Origin: Pseudomonadota bacterium
GTDB lineage: Bacteria > Pseudomonadota > Alphaproteobacteria > Reyranellales > Reyranellaceae
DNA: 10,923 bases
NCBI GenBank assembly: GCA_023386865.1
Contig: JAEWIV010000262.1
Location: forward strand, 1 to 10,923
Direction of reading: 5' to 3'
In this document: positions 8,346 to 10,923 of the stretch, one piece after another
Numbering within the stretch: position 1 is the first letter of the stretch
How the letters are laid out: each line of letters begins with the position of its first letter
Program-made: the position numbers and the translations under genes
Notes under the pieces: generated by a model
Told to the model about the DNA's origin: nothing
The model's database searches: none
Seen by the model: only the letters and a program-made list of their open reading frames with translations

Positions 8346-8449
8346 CGGCGGGCATGGCGATGGTCGATGACTGGTCGGGTAGCCGCCAGCAATTGCACCG
8401 GCACTTCCCTTGCAGGGTAGGCCAGGGGCTGCGCAGGAGGAGCCCATGA
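8342..8449 (+). CDS. 35-codon ORF with ATGA overlaps on both sides; possible receiver remnant
   Basis: ATG 8342 overlaps the kinase stop (ATGA 8342-8345), and TGA 8447-8449 overlaps the next regulator start (ATGA 8446-8449). The ORF fills the gap between the two genes exactly, so ribosomes could pass from kinase to regulator through it. The product is basic towards its end (LRRRSP) and belongs to no family I know. Aligned without gaps to the single-domain regulator at 4554, it shares Met1, Val8-Asp9-Asp10, Phe22 and Gln28-Gly29-Leu30, with similar residues at several other places (about 8 identities in 30; 52 of 90 bases by my count). It may therefore be a decayed receiver start in which the overlaps survived, or a functional coupling peptide. 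No separate ribosome binding site was identified. Confidence 0.4.
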   Translation: MTAGMAMVDDWSGSRQQLHRHFPCRVGQGLRRRSP

Positions 8450-9543
8450 GCGGCCAGGCACGAATCCTCGCGGTCGATGACGAGCCCGACTTCGAGGCGC
8501 TGCTGAAGCAGCGTTTCCGGCGTCAAATCCGCTCCAGCGAGTACTCCTTCCGCTTCGCTCGCAACGGCGAGGAGGCATTGGCCGTGCTGTCGGAAGATCC
8601 GGCGATCGACTTGTTGCTGCTCGACATCAACATGCCCGTGATGGACGGGCTGACGCTACTGTCGGTGCTGCAGCAGCGTCAGCTGCCGGTGCGGGCAATC
8701 ATCGTCTCGGCCTATGGGGACATGACCAACATCCGCACAGCGATGAACCGCGGCGCCTTCGACTTCGTGACCAAGCCCGTTGACCTGAACGACCTCGAGA
8801 TAACGGTGCGCAAGACGCTCGACGACATTGCCCGTGTCCGCGATCTCGACCGCCGCCGTGCTGCGGCGGAGCGGGCGCGAAGCAACTTGGCGCGCTATTT
8901 CTCGCCCAATCTCGTGAGCCTGCTCGCCGAACAGGACAAGCCACTGGGCCCGGTGCGGCGCGAGACGGTGGCGGTGCTGTTCGCCGATATCGTGGGCTTC
9001 ACGCAGATGTCGGAGCGCATGGAGCCTGACGCCGTGGTCGGCCTGCTGCGCCAGTTCCATGAGTACATGGCGGCCGAGATCTTTGCCTGTGGGGGAACCA
9101 TCGACAAGTACTTCGGCGACGCGATTCTTGCCGTGTTCGGCCTGCCGACCTCCGGGCCGGACGATGCCGCGAACGCGCTTTGCTGCGCCGGCCGGATGTT
9201 GGCGGCGCTCGAGCGGTGGAACGCCGAACGAAACGCTCGTGGCGAGCCGGTCCTGGCGATCGGGATCGGCCTGAACTACGGACCGACCGTTCTCGGTGAC
9301 GTCGGCAGCGACCAGGGCCTGTCATTCACGGTGATCGGCGATACCGTCAACACGGCGCACCGACTGCAGGTTCTGACGCGCACCTTGCAGACTGAGCTGG
9401 TGGTCGGCGATGCCCTGATCGCCAAGCTTGATGGTGGCGGGACAGAAGAGGCTGCAAGGCTGATCGGGCGGTTGCGGGACCAGGGCGAACAGACGCTTCG
9501 CGGACGCAGCACGCCTGTGCGCGTTTGGACCAAGGTAGAGTAG
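8446..9543 (+). CDS. Response regulator with class III (IIIb-type) adenylyl cyclase output
   Basis: A 365-residue protein expected to make cAMP from ATP in the cytoplasm under receiver control. The start at 8446 follows AGGAGG (8435-8440); an upstream TTG at 8410 is unlikely. Receiver, residues 5-125: Asp11-Asp12, phospho-acceptor Asp60 (LDINMPVMDG), Ser88, Lys110. A charged helical linker (about 120-150) leads to ARYFSPNLVSLL, typical before cyclase domains. Cyclase, about 170-330: metal ligands Asp181 (LFADIVGFT) and Asp225 (KYFGDAILAVFG), purine-selecting Lys221 and Thr295 (FTVIGDTVN), and transition-state Asn302 and Arg306 (NTAHR). Lys with Thr, rather than Lys with Asp, is the known mark of class IIIb; Glu/Cys would suggest a guanylyl cyclase. 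Cyclases of this class work as dimers, and several IIIb members respond to bicarbonate. Last gene of the kinase block and its likely output. Confidence 0.93.
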   Translation: MSGQARILAVDDEPDFEALLKQRFRRQIRSSEYSFRFARNGEEALAVLSEDPAIDLLLLDINMPVMDGLTLLSVLQQRQLPVRAIIVSAYGDMTNIRTAMNRGAFDFVTKPVDLNDLEITVRKTLDDIARVRDLDRRRAAAERARSNLARYFSPNLVSLLAEQDKPLGPVRRETVAVLFADIVGFTQMSERMEPDAVVGLLRQFHEYMAAEIFACGGTIDKYFGDAILAVFGLPTSGPDDAANALCCAGRMLAALERWNAERNARGEPVLAIGIGLNYGPTVLGDVGSDQGLSFTVIGDTVNTAHRLQVLTRTLQTELVVGDALIAKLDGGGTEEAARLIGRLRDQGEQTLRGRSTPVRVWTKVE

Positions 9544-9699
9544 CAGGAGACCTATGACAGGACGGGGCGACGCAAAATGCGCGCATCCAAATGGCCGGTT
9601 ATCGTGGGCATCGCGTGTGGGGATGTACGCAGTTGTGTCCCCCGGGTGTCCCCGATCAAGCCCAGAGGATTGGACTATTGTCTCTAATGCGCTGTTTTT
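9544..9699. other. Apparently non-coding gap after the cyclase gene
   Basis: An AGGAGA (9545-9550) and an ATG at 9554 look like a gene start, and ATGACAGG there matches the start of the remnant at 4957. The frame, however, soon reads through the antisense of the tRNA, so it is not a real gene as it stands. A perfect palindrome, ATGCGCGCAT, lies at 9577-9586, and TGTCCCC occurs twice near 9640-9655. A T-run (9695-9700) has no adjacent GC-rich stem, so I do not call a terminator. Confidence 0.5.
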
Positions 9700-9775
9700 T
9701 GGCGCTCCCTACGGGATTCGAACCCGTGTTTCAGCCTTGAGAGGGCCGCGTCCTGGGCCTCTAGACGAAGGGAGC
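9700..9775 (-). tRNA. tRNA-Glu, anticodon CTC
   Basis: On the minus strand the acceptor arms GCTCCCT (9775-9769) and AGGGAGC (9710-9704) pair fully, followed by a G discriminator and an encoded CCA (9702-9700). The T arm contains GGTTCGAATCC. The anticodon stem CGGCC/GGCTG (one G-T pair) closes the loop CTCTCAA, giving anticodon CTC, which reads the Glu codon GAG. The D-arm region TCGTCTAGAGGCCCAGGAC is the same as in classical bacterial tRNA-Glu. The gene is 76 bases, the usual length. It points away from the aldolase gene, and its 3' end faces the signalling block. Confidence 0.96.
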
Positions 9776-9789
9776 GAGGCCGGAAGGCG

Positions 9790-9818
9790 TTGATAGTCGA
9801 AGGGCCGCACGGGCGCAA
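9790..9818 (-). promoter_or_regulatory. Candidate promoter of tRNA-Glu
   Basis: On the minus strand TTGCGC (9818-9813) and TATCAA (9795-9790) are separated by 17 bases, and the -10 lies 14 bases before the mature tRNA 5' end. Spacing and position suit a sigma-70-type tRNA promoter with a very short leader. The hexamers are moderate matches only. Confidence 0.42.
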
Positions 9819-9856
9819 CCCCGGCCGCGCGACCGACAATTTGCGATGACCGCGCG

Positions 9857-9877
9857 CCGAGCCGGGCCTAAGCTCGG
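9857..9877 (+). promoter_or_regulatory. Inverted repeat upstream of the aldolase gene
   Basis: CCGAGC (9857-9862) and GCTCGG (9872-9877) are perfect inverted arms around a 9-base loop, 12 bases before the GGAGGA ribosome binding site. This could be an operator or a small leader hairpin; no promoter hexamers were convincing nearby. Confidence 0.3.
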
Positions 9878-9901
9878 GTATCCGCCCGCGGAGGAACCAC
9901 C

Positions 9902-10705
9902 ATGGATATGCACATTGCCCAGGACGTGCCGCTGACCGGCGTCGATCTCGAGTCCCTGCCGCCCGCCGAAGCCGAGGCCATCCTGCGCCGCCAGCTCGCG
10001 GCCGCCTATCGCCTGGTCGACCATTTCGGCTGGACCGAGCTCATCTACGGCCATCTCACGGCGCGCGTGCCGGGCGAGCAGGCGCACTTCCTGATCAACC
10101 CGTTCGGGCTGAACTACGACGAGGTCACCGCCTCGAACCTGGTGAAGATCGACCTCGACGGCAACAACGTGGGCGACTCGAAGTACCCGGTGAACTATGC
10201 CGGCTTCGTCATCCACTCGGCCGTCCACATGGCGCATCAGGCGCGCCACAAGGTGGTGATGCACACCCACACGCGCGCCGGCATGGCGGTGTGCGCCCTC
10301 AAGGAAGGCCTGCTGCCGATCTCGATGGTCTCGACCGCCTTCCACGGCAAGCTTTCCTATCACGACTACGAGGGCCCCAGCCTCGACCTCGACGAGCGCA
10401 GCCGGCTGCTCGAGAACCTGGGAGACAACCAGGCGATGATGTTGCGCAACCACGGCGTCCTCACCACCGGCCGCACCGTTCCCGAAGCCTTCCTGCGGCT
10501 CTATCGCCTGGAACGCGCCTGCCAGATCCAGGTCGATGCCGGCGCCGCCGGCACGCTCAACGTCATAGGCGACAACCTCGCCGCGAAGTCGGGCGCCGAC
10601 ATGGACCGCTTCTCCGAGATGGAATCGCAGGTCGGCATCGGCGACCTCGAGTTTGCCGCGCTCATACGCAAGCTCGACAAGACCGACACGAGCTGGCGGC
10701 ACTGA
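9902..10705 (+). CDS. Class II aldolase/adducin family protein
   Basis: A 267-residue protein of the fuculose-phosphate-aldolase fold, usual length for the family. The start at 9902 follows GGAGGA (9890-9895); Met3 is a less likely alternative. Family marks are RQLAAAYRLVDHFGWTELIYGH early, then LINPFGLNYDEVTASNLVKI, the His-X-His metal pair His121/His123 (VVMHTHTRAG) and a third His184 in LRNHGVLTTG. True sugar-phosphate aldolases place a catalytic Glu in the segment corresponding to NYAGFVIHSAVH (98-109). None is visible there, so the reaction may not be a classical aldol cleavage; decarboxylase- or epimerase-like roles exist in the superfamily. The substrate is unknown. It is cytoplasmic, with strongly GC-ending codons. 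It is not part of the kinase operon, being separated by a tRNA on the other strand, and it ends 7 bases from the convergent gene downstream. Confidence 0.88.
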   Translation: MDMHIAQDVPLTGVDLESLPPAEAEAILRRQLAAAYRLVDHFGWTELIYGHLTARVPGEQAHFLINPFGLNYDEVTASNLVKIDLDGNNVGDSKYPVNYAGFVIHSAVHMAHQARHKVVMHTHTRAGMAVCALKEGLLPISMVSTAFHGKLSYHDYEGPSLDLDERSRLLENLGDNQAMMLRNHGVLTTGRTVPEAFLRLYRLERACQIQVDAGAAGTLNVIGDNLAAKSGADMDRFSEMESQVGIGDLEFAALIRKLDKTDTSWRH

Positions 10706-10712
10706 CCGGAAA

Positions 10713-10923
10713 CTATTTCTTGTAGAGCTCGCTCAGCGTCCCGCTCGGCGACTTGATGTCGGCGATGCGCCAGCCCATGCCGGTGCGCACCAGGTCGAGC
10801 GTGATCTCGGTGAGTTTGCCCTGGTTCTCGAAGCTCACCAGGCCGCCGGCCGTGGGGCCGTCGGTCCGGCCCGCGCTGGCGCGCTTGGCGCTGTCCCAAT
10901 CTTGCGCGTCCACGAAGGGATCG
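10713..10923 (-). CDS. C-terminal part of a probable DUF3828 protein (partial)
   Basis: The minus-strand frame is open from the window edge (DPFVDAQDWD...) for about 70 codons to a TAG at 10715-10713. The pattern AQDW, then a strand ending in VSFENQGK, then TLDLVRTGMGWRIADI and SGTLSELYKK fits the C-terminal half of DUF3828 domains, small and often secreted or lipid-anchored proteins of unknown function. The N-terminus, where a signal peptide would be, is outside the window. An apparent GTG start at 10913 is internal to the open frame and should not be used. It converges tail-to-tail on the aldolase gene with a 7-base gap, and no terminator is visible between them. Confidence 0.55.
   Translation of the reverse strand, partial: DPFVDAQDWDSAKRASAGRTDGPTAGGLVSFENQGKLTEITLDLVRTGMGWRIADIKSPSGTLSELYKK

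Noticed and set aside
9690..9705. T-run near GCGC arms as a terminator for the signalling block
   Set aside because: The T-run lies inside the loop between the arms, so there is no stem directly before it and it does not fit an intrinsic terminator.
9700..9775. Duplicate of the tRNA 3' end as an attachment site pair within the window
   Set aside because: I found no second copy of the T-arm/acceptor sequence elsewhere in the window, so an integrated island cannot be delimited here.
9554..9793. 79-codon ORF after the cyclase gene
   Set aside because: Its second half (YGIRTRVSALRG) is the antisense translation of the tRNA-Glu gene, a well-known false protein motif; only its start region is of interest.
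9761..10702. 313-codon open frame on the minus strand
   Set aside because: It is antisense to the well-supported aldolase-family gene and has no recognisable domain.

Overview
The window looks like chromosome from a high-GC alphaproteobacterium, with Reyranella- or Bradyrhizobium-like bacteria as the closest match in style. That placement is inferred from the GC-rich third codon positions, the GAF/HisKA kinase type and the neighbouring gene families; no search was run.

Layout: (1) bases 1-165, the 3' end of a gene resembling a LysR-type regulator, on +. (2) 166-453, a non-coding leader with two look-alike palindromes just before the first kinase. (3) 454-9543, a co-oriented signalling block on +: a 1367-residue histidine kinase with six tandem GAF domains; a single-domain response regulator sharing an ATGA stop/start with it; a short receiver-like remnant; a second kinase (PAS, three GAF, PAS, HisKA, HATPase; 1097 residues); a 35-codon ORF joined by ATGA overlaps to the genes on both sides; and a response regulator fused to a class III adenylyl cyclase. 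(4) 9544-9699, apparently non-coding. (5) 9700-9775 on -, tRNA-Glu(CTC) with encoded CCA and a recognisable promoter. (6) 9902-10705 on +, a class II aldolase/adducin family protein, facing (7) the 3' end of a probable DUF3828 gene on -.

How the block works (inference): both kinases lack membrane segments and should be cytoplasmic sensors that read ligands or redox state through stacked GAF and PAS domains. Their kinase cores are almost the same protein and share long identical DNA tracts, so both may phosphorylate both receivers. One receiver has no output domain; the other carries a cyclase with all expected catalytic residues, so the likely output is cAMP. The block appears to have grown by duplication of a kinase-regulator unit. 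Two short ORFs in the junctions look like receiver N-termini in decay.

The most interesting points are the receiver-like remnants, the doubly overlapping 35-codon ORF, the six-GAF sensor and the branched route to cAMP. All the protein families involved are known; no wholly new system is evident.
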